This document shows, one piece after another, positions 56,101 through 64,000 of a DNA stretch of 64,000 nt. This stretch comes from Chengkuizengella axinellae (GTDB lineage: Bacteria; Bacillota; Bacilli; Paenibacillales; KCTC-33759): contig NZ_JAVAMP010000002.1 of the NCBI RefSeq assembly GCF_030730905.1, forward strand, positions 62,001-126,000, given 5' to 3'. Made by a program: the position numbers and the translations under genes. How positions within the stretch are numbered: the first letter of the stretch is position 1; each line of letters opens with the position of its first letter. The notes beneath the pieces were generated by a model. That model was not told where the DNA came from. It saw nothing but the letters and a program-made list of their open reading frames with translations, and searched no databases.

Positions 56101-59100
56101 AAGTTGTAGATCGTATCCAAGTGGGCTCTAATCCGCAAGGCTTAGCGGTTACCCCAGACGGTAAGTTTTTATACGTCGTGAATCAAGGTGGGTCTGGTGA
56201 TTTATCATTTATTTATCCAAGTGGCAATTATATCGGTGACCCTTATCTTGGTCTAGAAGGTGGAGTAGAGTATCAAGGTGCGGAATTTTGGACACCAGAT
56301 AGAAGCGATTGGGTTTATGATCAAGACGGTAACATTCAAAGTATGTCTACAGTTGAGTTTCGCATTAATGAACCTTTTCTCAATGAAGGCGGGTACGCTA
56401 AATTATCTGCAATTGGTAAAGATAAGCAAAGTGCTTCAATAGAACAGGATGTATATAATGTAACCAACTATTCAAATGGAAACAATGTAATGGAAGTGAT
56501 AGGTGAGAAGTTATCTACTTCCGATGGAACCGTTTTTTATCCACAAAATCAATGGTTGGAAAATCCAGCTCCAAATAATGCAGTTATTGCTACCCTCCTA
56601 GAGGGTGAGAAAATCACAACACCAATATCTTCTTCAGATTATACGATAAATTATGACGATAATGCTCATATTGAATATTCTGGGAGGGCTTTGACTGAAG
56701 AAGAATGGATTGAAATGGATTATACGTGTCGTAATGATATTTATTTTAAACCTCATAATGGTTCTTTGTTAGTAGCTGTAGAAAATGGTTCTTCCCCGAA
56801 CTTTAATGTTCAGTTTGAAATTGACGAATTTGTTCCTAAATTTGTAGTCATAGATAATCAGCAGACAGATGCTTTTGTTCCGCTAGAAGATGGGATCACA
56901 GAGGAATACATGGGTTTAGAATATAGTACGTTGACGGATCGTGCAGAAGGTAAACATGTGACCTCATCTCAAACTCCTACACAAGGAGAATTACAATTTA
57001 TTGTAGATGGAATCGAACTAGACATGGCTATGCATGGAAATCATAGCATTATAGAATCTATTTCATCCACAGAAGTGACATTACCAAATGGCCTGCAACA
57101 TATTGAAATTGATCTTGGTCAGAAATATATGATTGGAAGATTGAACGTTTGCCATAAATTTAATAGTGAACGAACTTATAAAGGTACGAAAACCGAAGTG
57201 TCTGAAGATGGAATACATTGGACAACTGTTTATGATAGTGAAGTGGATGGGGAGTACGTTGAGAAGAAGTTAAATGCTCACGGTCATATTGAATTGGGTA
57301 AAGAAATCGCCTTTCATGCAAGACCAATACGTTATGTTCGTGACTACGCTAATGGTTGGTATGATGAAAGCGGCAATCATGGAGAAGAGAATACTTGGGC
57401 TTCAGTAAAAGTATATGGTGATTGGGAAGTTCATGAAGATTATGTTTGGGATGAAGGCACGGAGAAGGCAGGTCAACAAATTGCAACCAACGGAAAATGT
57501 TTCGTTTCTACAGATATATCTAATGCCTTTATTGCTTTTGATATCGCCATTGAGTATACGACTTGGTGGTATATGACCTATATTACTGGACCTGAATTTG
57601 GAAAAATGGCGATTGAAATGCCTACGTTAATGAATTCAAATCATTATTTACATTTGGAGTCGCCATACGTTAACAATATTGCACATCGTCATATTATGTC
57701 TTTTCCTCCTTCCTCTACGGTAAAGGGAGATATAAACAAAAATATTAAAGATGGTAAACATAGAGTCATTTTAAGGCAAGAAAGTGGAAGAGTATCCCTT
57801 GATAGAGTGAGAATTGAAGATTATCAATATCATACGAGATCTTCATTGCTGATTCCAAGCAGTGCTTCTTCTGCTACTTTCCAGAGAAAGAAATTAATCG
57901 CGGAACAAACAAAATGGTTTGAAGGTGTAGGACGGCAAACGACTTACGGGCCATACGATGAACCTCGCAGAAATGTGGATACAGGAGAGTTAGATTATAG
58001 TGTACCGATTAAATATCGTTTTAGATTTAAAGTTGAATTAGTTGCAAATGGAGATAAAGAAGAAAGAGGAATTGCATATATCACCTCCTGCATTATGGAA
58101 ACTGGTAAGCTGCATACTCATTGGAGAAGGTCTGAAGCATCAGATAGTTTCCCAGCTTCTAAGTTAGAAAAGTGGGATGGAAATCAACCTCATAAAACAG
58201 GGATTCAAGCCCATCATATTGCAAACGGTGCAATTAAAGGAACGAAAATATTACCTGGTTCAATCATGGACTATCATGTTAGCAACTATGCTGCAATCCA
58301 AGAACATAAATTGGACTTAAATCATCCTACACATAATCATGGGAGAACGGAAGTGATTCCTGGAGCAGGTCCATTTGGAAGTGATCTACACGTATGGATA
58401 GATAATAAAGAAGTGATTGACTCTATAGAAGGTATTGGATTAGCAGATGCTGAGGGACAGGAAGTCCCCCATAGTGGAAACTCTGGAAACGTAGCTCGTG
58501 CAGATCATACTCATCCTCAGTATTTGGAATTAAGTTCAGGTGGAAACATTACGGCTGACTTAACAGTTGAGGCCAACATTCATTTAGGTGAAGGAAATAC
58601 AGTGGATGGTGTAAATCTTTCTGAATTAGGTGAAGATTTTACGCAACACAAAGGGTCAAGGGGCAGTGCGCATGCAACGGCTACAGAGAGTAATGCTGGT
58701 TTTATAAGTGGGGCAGATCAGAAAAAGTTAAATGACATTAGCGAACAAGCTACAAAGGTGGAAAAAGCAAGTTCTAATGGAGATATAAATATTGACGGGG
58801 TTAGGACAAATGTATATACACATCCTAGCAATGATGGTGATCTTCATGTACCAGCTACGGGAACAACAAATAATGGGAAATTCTTAAAAGCGGGGAACAG
58901 TGCCAAATCAGCAGCATGGCAGTATGTCCAGTGGTCTGATATTCAGAATATTCCGAATTCTAATGTGAGTCAAATTGATCAAGGGGTTAGTAAATCTCAC
59001 GATCAAAACACAGATTCTGGAACAACAACAGATATATTTAAAGTTGGAAGTAGTAAAGAAGTCGGATTAGGAATGGGAATTGGATTCAGTAATGAGCCAA

Positions 59101-61382
59101 ATCATCCTTATTGGCGATGGTCTGGACAACAGTTTCAAGCTTATACATCTTGGAATTCAGATGCTGCCGAGAGAAATTGGTCAGAAATTAAAGCAGCAAC
59201 TTTTAGAAATAGTCAGAACATAGAAGTTTCTTATGAAGGGCATCTTCATACATGGTCTGAGCTTCAAGGAAAACCTAGTACGTATACACCACCAATTGCT
59301 ACAGCTATTAAACTAGGTGGAGTCAAGGTTGGGGAGAATATCACGCTCACTTCAGATGGTGAAATTAGTGTCAACTATCCAATTTCTACAATTACTCAAG
59401 CTGGTTTGGTGAAGGTTGGGGATTACTTATCTGTAAATCAGGAGGGCTTGTTAAGTGTAGATTATCCTGCGGTAACATCAGGAACTGATGGAATTATGAC
59501 TTCCGAAGATAAGGTGAAATTGGATACAATCACAGATCGAGCAACAAGAGTAGAAACTGCTAGAGATAATGGAAAACTTTCCATTGACGGTGTAGTATCT
59601 ACAATTTATGCACATCCAACAAATGACGGTGACTTACATGTTCCAGCTACAGGTACTGTTAGTGAAGGTAAATTTCTTAAAGCAGATGGTTCTGCGAAAA
59701 GCTTTGGATGGGAAATCCTGCAATGGTCAGATATTCATAATAAACCGACATCAAGTGTAAGTAACATCGATACAGCAGTATCCCAAACTCATGTGCAAAA
59801 TACGGATTTAGGAACAACGAATAATGTATTTTCTCTTAATTTTGGAGAGACGGTTTCCTCAGGTGGTCATGGAGTTTCTGTAGGTTCTAACAGTAGTGGA
59901 AGCCCTGATTCTCATCCATATTTAAGGTGGAATGCAGATCATACCCGTTGGGAGATGTACAAAGCATGGGGATCTACACCAGATTGGGGAGAAGTGAGAG
60001 CCGAAACTTTTAGAAAATCAGATGGTACAGAAGTTTCCTATCATGGTCATCAACATGCATGGTCAGAAATAACAGATAAACCTGCTGAATTTACGCCTCC
60101 AATTGCAACTACTTCTAGATTAGGTGGCTTAAAGGTAGGAAATCATTTATCCGTGAGCGCTGACGGAACAATTCAAGGTAATTATCCATTGGCATCAACC
60201 GTAGTAGATGGATTGATGAGCAGCAGTGACAAAGATAAATTAGATCAAATTGAGAATAATGCGATGAATCAACAGTCTGCTGATGCAAGATACCTACAAT
60301 TATCCGGGGGGGAAGTTACAGGTCTTCTTACACTAGGAGATAAATTGTATATGGATAATGCTAGTGGATCAAGTTCTCCATTAGCGCAATATACGAATGT
60401 AAATGGTAATACGTATTTATACTTTGGGACAATAACGCAAAAATCTATGCTAGCAAGTATTGAAACCCCTGTTGCAAGAATTGGAAATGATGCTGAAGTA
60501 TATAAAATTTGGACTGAAAAAGAATTATCCAAGGCTGAGTTTGCTACAGCTAACCATACACATACTGTGGCTGACATCATTGATATCGATACGATTGGAG
60601 ACATTAAATCTGACACTGTAAATACATTTAATGAAACGAATACGTTTAGCAAAAATGGTTTAGCCTTGGAAATAAGACCAAGTATAACGCCTGTGCAAGA
60701 TACGAAGTTATTTAGGGTGGCAGCCTCTGACGGATCTGATCTAGTCACGATTAACTCTGAAGGAAAGTTACAAATCGCTGGTGATCTGGTCGTAGATGGG
60801 GATACAGTGTATCAACAGGAGCAAGTTGTAGAAGGAAATATGGATGTTGATGGAAATCTCACTGTGAAAGGAAATTCAATTTTAGGAAATGCACCGACAG
60901 ATGAAACAACGATTAAAGGGAATATGCGCCTTGAGGGTGAGTTTAAACCTGTTGGCAAAGCTTTAGAAGTGGGTAGATTTCCATTGTATGGTGTAGGTGG
61001 AGATCTTCAATTCCAAACGGATTCTACAACATGGGAAGATATTCTTGTTCATTATAATACGTTTAGAGACAATAGACCTTTTCCTCCTGTAGCTAATGGA
61101 GCAGAACGTAGATATCGTGTCATGATTTCTTATTCAACAGTGGGAGATAATTCAGAAGCTAGTTTAAGAGTAGTGAGAAACGATGATGCTTCACAAGTGA
61201 TAGCGGAATGGACATTAGATACCGTTTGGGGCAGCAGTAACGGAACTGTAGCTACAATGATGTTAGACGAGTTTTCTACGAGTTATGCAAGTCATACCAA
61301 TTGGCAAGCAAGCTCATCAGGTTCTGGTAAAGACATGATTATTAAATATATCGAAGTAATCGCCTACGATTATTATGCATAG
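53166..61382 (+). CDS. Giant tail fibre protein (PA14, propeller, discoidin and fibre repeats)
   Basis: 2738 residues. Residues 1-95 have a baseplate-spike-like beta start (VGIEWRDGQPIAIGNQIS). Residues about 105-185 and 330-500 are 10-residue repeats of the form DHIxADAI/SAHIxSAAI. They flank a PA14-like domain (about 189-328: GLYGTYFDGELFETYLGAQ, YEFYIQKSHGVRLWVHGQK). A YVTN-type propeller lies at about 655-1020 (GNNPYDFVLDDSKKLYVTMA, GSNPQGLAVTPDGKFLYVVN). A discoidin-like part lies at about 1310-1420. From about 1780 come tail-fibre repeats with HTHPQYLEL and a duplicated ~260-residue block (NDGDLHVPATGT at 58.8 and 59.6 kb). It is a composite adhesin of the particle. Confidence 0.75.
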   Translation: MDFKSRYLLYETVKQDNYMDYAEVVHIINDKLINVNIGGQKDIEGNLILLEAVLVEGNYIPKIGDWVGIEWRDGQPIAIGNQISTGLTNINDNVKIVSVSDLADNVINTDHIRTNAIEAKHIRSDQITANHIEADAINSDHIAAESIESAHIQSAAIESDHISAGAIEASHISSEQITVDKLESGAKEVGLYGTYFDGELFETYLGAQVDTTIQFDWANEEKPHFISEKNRYSIRWTGFIYAPRTGDYEFYIQKSHGVRLWVHGQKVMDAWNGRDEEVFGKIHLEEKSWITIRLDYYDDSGNGGISLKWKPPAGSKEIVPTDHFKPKITTIDGATIETGTIKAEQIATGTITAESGIIADLTIQSGHIADASITSAKIGSGEIDSVHIAEGSISTVHIEDASITSAQIAALDAGLITTGVLNSDVISTISIESDNITSDAVQSRHIAANQIDADHIKSGAITATEIAAQSVTSDKIQAGAITGDSIKVGTIQTQHISTQGLDAQSVMVYDSDTGETLIGGGYLRVDGLDVGVVQSDNLIANGLFLTASSQYGLARENPYGEVTLGTKSAIENGNQIWKLDIATGKKVEAIHIHEKRPVDISINDLGTTGYVTVQGDDSLVELDLVNDITTDLKLKMGKGPSTIKWTGDKLGDHKHFLILNRDPKDLHVPDSLIVVDATHNPMSGGDGSVYVHHKIPLGNNPYDFVLDDSKKLYVTMANQGDIVVLDLSGHDSSQWWVIDRIPISAYGTDNYHGGLSGEYGLKQVTGGDSASQYDETAGTVEGVESTDGAHQHGGYGSTDGSLRQYEPRGIALSSDTDHLYVVDHKNNELVVVDKTGKAPYNGLTGRDSSSETPAVSREEGVSEGGGPDTPYVRYRIPIGDAPEHVEVMNGKVFVTLLGSGEIAMIDEQDILDEIAADREYYNESWHVFIPMREEPTFQVRKIFVGSKPSHIQSYEQMGKLFVSLSGQDEVISIDVSSEQVVDRIQVGSNPQGLAVTPDGKFLYVVNQGGSGDLSFIYPSGNYIGDPYLGLEGGVEYQGAEFWTPDRSDWVYDQDGNIQSMSTVEFRINEPFLNEGGYAKLSAIGKDKQSASIEQDVYNVTNYSNGNNVMEVIGEKLSTSDGTVFYPQNQWLENPAPNNAVIATLLEGEKITTPISSSDYTINYDDNAHIEYSGRALTEEEWIEMDYTCRNDIYFKPHNGSLLVAVENGSSPNFNVQFEIDEFVPKFVVIDNQQTDAFVPLEDGITEEYMGLEYSTLTDRAEGKHVTSSQTPTQGELQFIVDGIELDMAMHGNHSIIESISSTEVTLPNGLQHIEIDLGQKYMIGRLNVCHKFNSERTYKGTKTEVSEDGIHWTTVYDSEVDGEYVEKKLNAHGHIELGKEIAFHARPIRYVRDYANGWYDESGNHGEENTWASVKVYGDWEVHEDYVWDEGTEKAGQQIATNGKCFVSTDISNAFIAFDIAIEYTTWWYMTYITGPEFGKMAIEMPTLMNSNHYLHLESPYVNNIAHRHIMSFPPSSTVKGDINKNIKDGKHRVILRQESGRVSLDRVRIEDYQYHTRSSLLIPSSASSATFQRKKLIAEQTKWFEGVGRQTTYGPYDEPRRNVDTGELDYSVPIKYRFRFKVELVANGDKEERGIAYITSCIMETGKLHTHWRRSEASDSFPASKLEKWDGNQPHKTGIQAHHIANGAIKGTKILPGSIMDYHVSNYAAIQEHKLDLNHPTHNHGRTEVIPGAGPFGSDLHVWIDNKEVIDSIEGIGLADAEGQEVPHSGNSGNVARADHTHPQYLELSSGGNITADLTVEANIHLGEGNTVDGVNLSELGEDFTQHKGSRGSAHATATESNAGFISGADQKKLNDISEQATKVEKASSNGDINIDGVRTNVYTHPSNDGDLHVPATGTTNNGKFLKAGNSAKSAAWQYVQWSDIQNIPNSNVSQIDQGVSKSHDQNTDSGTTTDIFKVGSSKEVGLGMGIGFSNEPNHPYWRWSGQQFQAYTSWNSDAAERNWSEIKAATFRNSQNIEVSYEGHLHTWSELQGKPSTYTPPIATAIKLGGVKVGENITLTSDGEISVNYPISTITQAGLVKVGDYLSVNQEGLLSVDYPAVTSGTDGIMTSEDKVKLDTITDRATRVETARDNGKLSIDGVVSTIYAHPTNDGDLHVPATGTVSEGKFLKADGSAKSFGWEILQWSDIHNKPTSSVSNIDTAVSQTHVQNTDLGTTNNVFSLNFGETVSSGGHGVSVGSNSSGSPDSHPYLRWNADHTRWEMYKAWGSTPDWGEVRAETFRKSDGTEVSYHGHQHAWSEITDKPAEFTPPIATTSRLGGLKVGNHLSVSADGTIQGNYPLASTVVDGLMSSSDKDKLDQIENNAMNQQSADARYLQLSGGEVTGLLTLGDKLYMDNASGSSSPLAQYTNVNGNTYLYFGTITQKSMLASIETPVARIGNDAEVYKIWTEKELSKAEFATANHTHTVADIIDIDTIGDIKSDTVNTFNETNTFSKNGLALEIRPSITPVQDTKLFRVAASDGSDLVTINSEGKLQIAGDLVVDGDTVYQQEQVVEGNMDVDGNLTVKGNSILGNAPTDETTIKGNMRLEGEFKPVGKALEVGRFPLYGVGGDLQFQTDSTTWEDILVHYNTFRDNRPFPPVANGAERRYRVMISYSTVGDNSEASLRVVRNDDASQVIAEWTLDTVWGSSNGTVATMMLDEFSTSYASHTNWQASSSGSGKDMIIKYIEVIAYDYYA

Positions 61383-61393
61383 GAGGGAAAGAA

Positions 61394-63061
61394 ATGGCAG
61401 TTTATCATGACATAGATGCTAATGTGAGAATTAATGGGAGCTTAACGCTCCCCTCTGGTTCTTTAACATTAAATGATGGAAAATTCACACTGCCTGTAGG
61501 AGACTCCAGTAATAAGATTGAACTCAATGGATCTGGTACAGCGTATGTAATCGGAAATGAATCTTATTATTTGAAATATGGAGCTCACGCAAGAGGGGAT
61601 GACCTTTCTATAGGGCACAAATTTTATAGAGGCAACGGTGAGCTTATTGCAAACATCGGTTACGGGGGTGATGGAACACCTGGAAATCGTCTGGATTCTT
61701 ATTTCGCAGGTCATGTTGAGATTGAACAAGGTTTAGCTATAAACAAGAATGGTGACGGTATTACATTCAATCATAATAGTAGTACTGGATATTCTGGTAT
61801 ACGGTTCGAATCAGCAAGTAATACAAACAGTGATTTTGGTTTCATTCGTTATTATTCGGATGCTAGTAACTATCGATATGATATTGATGGTTCTTCTAGT
61901 GAGAATAGTTTATTGATTATAGGAACTGAGAATGATGAAGCGGCAACAGCAGGGGAAATATTAGCTCTGCAAGGTGGAAATAAAATTGTTCTAGATGTTA
62001 ATACAACTGCGGCACATACTCCAACCTCAATCGTAGAATTTATGGATCGAGGTACTTTGAGAGCGGATATCGATATCTATGGTAATTTCACTTCGTATGG
62101 AAATGAGATTCGGATTAAACATACTGGTGATGCTAGTTTAGTATTAGAATCCGATACAGATAATGACAGTGGTGAAGTGGGAAAACCACAAGTTCTTTTC
62201 ATGCAGGATGGGGGCATTACTACCGCTTCCATATACTTGGATCAAGATACAACACTTGCTAGTAATAACAAGTTAGTTATAGCTCCACCAGGAGGATCTT
62301 ATGATCTTTTTATCCATAATCAAAAAATATTACACACAGGAAATATGGGGAGTGGATCAGGTATAGATGCAGATAAACTTCGTGGCATAACGGGGGATAA
62401 ATTTGCTAGAAAAGATATCGATGTGACTTTTAACGGAAACATTACAATGGCAGCAGGAAAAACTGTGGATGGAGTGGAGATATCAACATTTAAACAATCT
62501 TATGATGAACACGTTGCTGTCCCTTCTCCTCCACAAAACTTGAGGTTACAAGAGATTTTAGATGAAGTGCAAATTACCTTTGATGAGTCTTCCTCATCCA
62601 ATGTGACACATTATGAAGTATGGTCTTCCATAGGTGATGATACAAGTTATGGGTTAATCTCCGTTATCAATCAAGATGAAGTAAATGGAAGTACAACTGT
62701 TCTAGACAGTTCATATGCTAGTAAAACGACAGTTTATTATAAGGTGGTTGCTGTTGCTCCAGCACATAAAAGTACGGAAATTACAGGAAGTATTAGTCTT
62801 CAGAATACGGTTGGTAATCCAGCAAATCTATTAATTACACCTGAATTTGATTCCTATTTTATTCGTTATGATTTACCGAGAGATCGACGTTTGTCACATA
62901 TTGAAATCAAATGCCATGCGGTGAGTGATGTGAATTCATTAAATGAATCGAATGCCACCCTTATATATAGCGGTCTCTCAGATTCTTTCATTTATGATAT
63001 TAAAGAAAATGATTTAGATAAGTATCATCAATTTTGGGTTTCTAGTATAACGAGGAGTTGA
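61394..63061 (+). CDS. Tail fibre-associated protein with fibronectin-like C-terminus
   Basis: 555 residues; AGGAGGG precedes ATG 61394. The N-terminal part (SLTLPSGSLTLNDGKFTLPVG, SYYLKYGAHARGDDLSIGHK, GHVEIEQGLAINKNGDGITF) is a beta-rich fibre shaft. The segment IHNQKILHTGNMG...DADKLRGITGDKFARKDIDVTF is common in phage fibres. From about 375 it has two fibronectin III-like domains (SPPQNLRLQEILDEVQITFD, VTHYEVWSS). Likely a distal fibre or fibre partner of the preceding protein. Confidence 0.65.
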   Translation: MAVYHDIDANVRINGSLTLPSGSLTLNDGKFTLPVGDSSNKIELNGSGTAYVIGNESYYLKYGAHARGDDLSIGHKFYRGNGELIANIGYGGDGTPGNRLDSYFAGHVEIEQGLAINKNGDGITFNHNSSTGYSGIRFESASNTNSDFGFIRYYSDASNYRYDIDGSSSENSLLIIGTENDEAATAGEILALQGGNKIVLDVNTTAAHTPTSIVEFMDRGTLRADIDIYGNFTSYGNEIRIKHTGDASLVLESDTDNDSGEVGKPQVLFMQDGGITTASIYLDQDTTLASNNKLVIAPPGGSYDLFIHNQKILHTGNMGSGSGIDADKLRGITGDKFARKDIDVTFNGNITMAAGKTVDGVEISTFKQSYDEHVAVPSPPQNLRLQEILDEVQITFDESSSSNVTHYEVWSSIGDDTSYGLISVINQDEVNGSTTVLDSSYASKTTVYYKVVAVAPAHKSTEITGSISLQNTVGNPANLLITPEFDSYFIRYDLPRDRRLSHIEIKCHAVSDVNSLNESNATLIYSGLSDSFIYDIKENDLDKYHQFWVSSITRS

Positions 63062-63066
63062 TTAAC

Positions 63067-63225
63067 TTGGAGCAATTTGAAAAACAGAGATTAATCGAAG
63101 AATATCAAAAATGTGTGGATGAAATGGTAGAAGCCGTGAATGACAATCCAGAGTTATTAACTATACACGAGCAAGAGATAGATCGTATCAAAATGAAATT
63201 AGAACAATTAAAGGAAGTAGAATAA
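63067..63225 (+). CDS. Small coiled-coil tail-island protein
   Basis: 52 residues, TTG start 63067 with GAGGAG 9 bases upstream, stop TAA 63223-63225. It begins MEQFEKQRLIEEYQKCVDEM and ends in a second amphipathic helix (EQEIDRIKMKLEQLKEVE). The next gene starts after a single base. Function unknown; spacing shows it belongs to the operon. Confidence 0.6.
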   Translation: MEQFEKQRLIEEYQKCVDEMVEAVNDNPELLTIHEQEIDRIKMKLEQLKEVE

Positions 63226-63226
63226 T

Positions 63227-64000
63227 ATGGCGATATCAATAGACACATTTAAACTGAGACCTTCCGATGTGATCTCTTCAAGAAATGCCATTTTTGCGGA
63301 TTTGTATAAAAATATGATTACAACGGAGTTTAAAGCAAGAGATGATAACCCTTATCAACAATTTGCAGGTTACGGAGACGCTGTCATTTCACAAGGGGGC
63401 ATTATTATAGATGAACAGTTTATTCTTTCAGTAGGATGGGGGGATGGTTTTGCCATAAAAAAAATTGCAAATGACGGTACGATTGCTCAATTGTTTTATG
63501 ATTACAAACCTATGAATGATTATGCCTACTATAATTCAATCGCTGTAGATAAAGAACGTAGTATTGCTTATATTGGTAATCATGCAAATGATAATATTGC
63601 TAAATATGACTACTCAGATTTAAAAGCTGGGGGTTCAGAAGTTGTGAAGGAAGTAATGACAGAAGAGTCACACAACCTACCATCAGACGAAATAGGTCAT
63701 TCTTATTATAACGGCTTAGCACTTGCTGGAGACTGGCTTTATATTATTTCAGATGATAGAGAAAGCACAGGTCAAATGAGATGGAATACGCAAACACAGG
63801 TCAAGGAAGAAATTTCAGTTATAAATAAGCGAAATAACGGTCGATACGGCAATTGTAAGTATAGTAAAAGAACCAACCGTATTTATAGTACTTGGCATAG
63901 TAATGGTGAAATTTGGATTACTGTTGATCCTGAGACTGACACACCTATTACCTATAATTTAAGAATTGAAAGCTTAGGGCTTGGCAATGACATGAGGGGT
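63227..64000 (+). CDS. Tail-island propeller-like protein, 5' part only
   Basis: 258 codons to the window edge, open throughout. It begins MAISIDTFKLRPSDVISSRN. Repeated strands (AVISQGGIIIDEQFILSVGW, YYNSIAVDKERSIAYIGNHANDNIAKYDYS, LALAGDWLYIISDDR, NRIYSTWHSNGEIWI) suggest a beta propeller, like those inserted in the Dit-like protein at 49154. The tail operon clearly continues to the right. Confidence 0.55.
   Translation, partial: MAISIDTFKLRPSDVISSRNAIFADLYKNMITTEFKARDDNPYQQFAGYGDAVISQGGIIIDEQFILSVGWGDGFAIKKIANDGTIAQLFYDYKPMNDYAYYNSIAVDKERSIAYIGNHANDNIAKYDYSDLKAGGSEVVKEVMTEESHNLPSDEIGHSYYNGLALAGDWLYIISDDRESTGQMRWNTQTQVKEEISVINKRNNGRYGNCKYSKRTNRIYSTWHSNGEIWITVDPETDTPITYNLRIESLGLGNDMRG

Overview
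The window is AT-rich, Gram-positive, endospore-forming chromosomal DNA. It most resembles Bacillales of the Paenibacillaceae type. This rests on gene order: bfmBB / prli42 / yqjE at the left edge, and DUF3866 / mciZ / nudF / endonuclease Q / spoIIM / fur plus yqkK at 9-17 kb. B. subtilis has a very similar neighbourhood around mciZ-nudF-spoIIM-fur. Ribosome binding sites are strong and TTG and GTG starts are common. No tRNA, rRNA, CRISPR array or transposase was recognised.

Layout. 0-1.7 kb: end of a branched-chain 2-oxoacid dehydrogenase E2 gene, a 33-codon membrane peptide gene (prli42-like) and a YqjE/PepT-like peptidase. 1.8-3.3 kb: a broken secreted kelch plus copper-amine-oxidase-like gene. 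3.9-5.6 kb: a secreted Vps62-like protein. 5.8-8.8 kb: an XRE-cupin regulator and two secreted proteins sharing a repeat motif and a common upstream direct repeat. 8.9-17.2 kb: the conserved sporulation/iron housekeeping block, alanine dehydrogenase with a structured leader, a soluble chemoreceptor and a GltS-like transporter. 17.2-25.1 kb: a coiled-coil gene behind a LexA-type box, sugar-related oxidoreductase and regulator genes, a LacI regulator with a ManD/RspA-type dehydratase, and two unrecognised genes.

25.3-64 kb: a phage-tail island that opens with a sigma-70-like factor and runs off the right end. It holds tail structural genes, two tail assembly chaperone-like ORFs, two LamG-rich proteins, a 2110-residue tape measure protein carrying a peptidoglycan hydrolase-like domain, two Dit-like proteins with different inserted domains, a hub-like protein, a 2738-residue fibre and further receptor-binding-type proteins. 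No terminase, portal, capsid, integrase or contractile sheath gene is visible, and the genes left of the sigma factor are chromosomal. A non-contractile tail-like particle is therefore a better fit than a complete prophage, although the right boundary is not seen.

The most unusual part is 35.3-42.5 kb, between the LamG genes and the tape measure gene. It contains nine copies, whole or broken, of a small lipoprotein gene in reverse orientation. Most have their own extended -10 promoter and are mosaic between copies. Among them lies an orphan 601-codon copy of the tape measure N-terminal region. My hypothesis is a modular tape-measure / lipoprotein pair, in which the lipoproteins protect the producer (immunity or exclusion) and the array stores alternative specificities.
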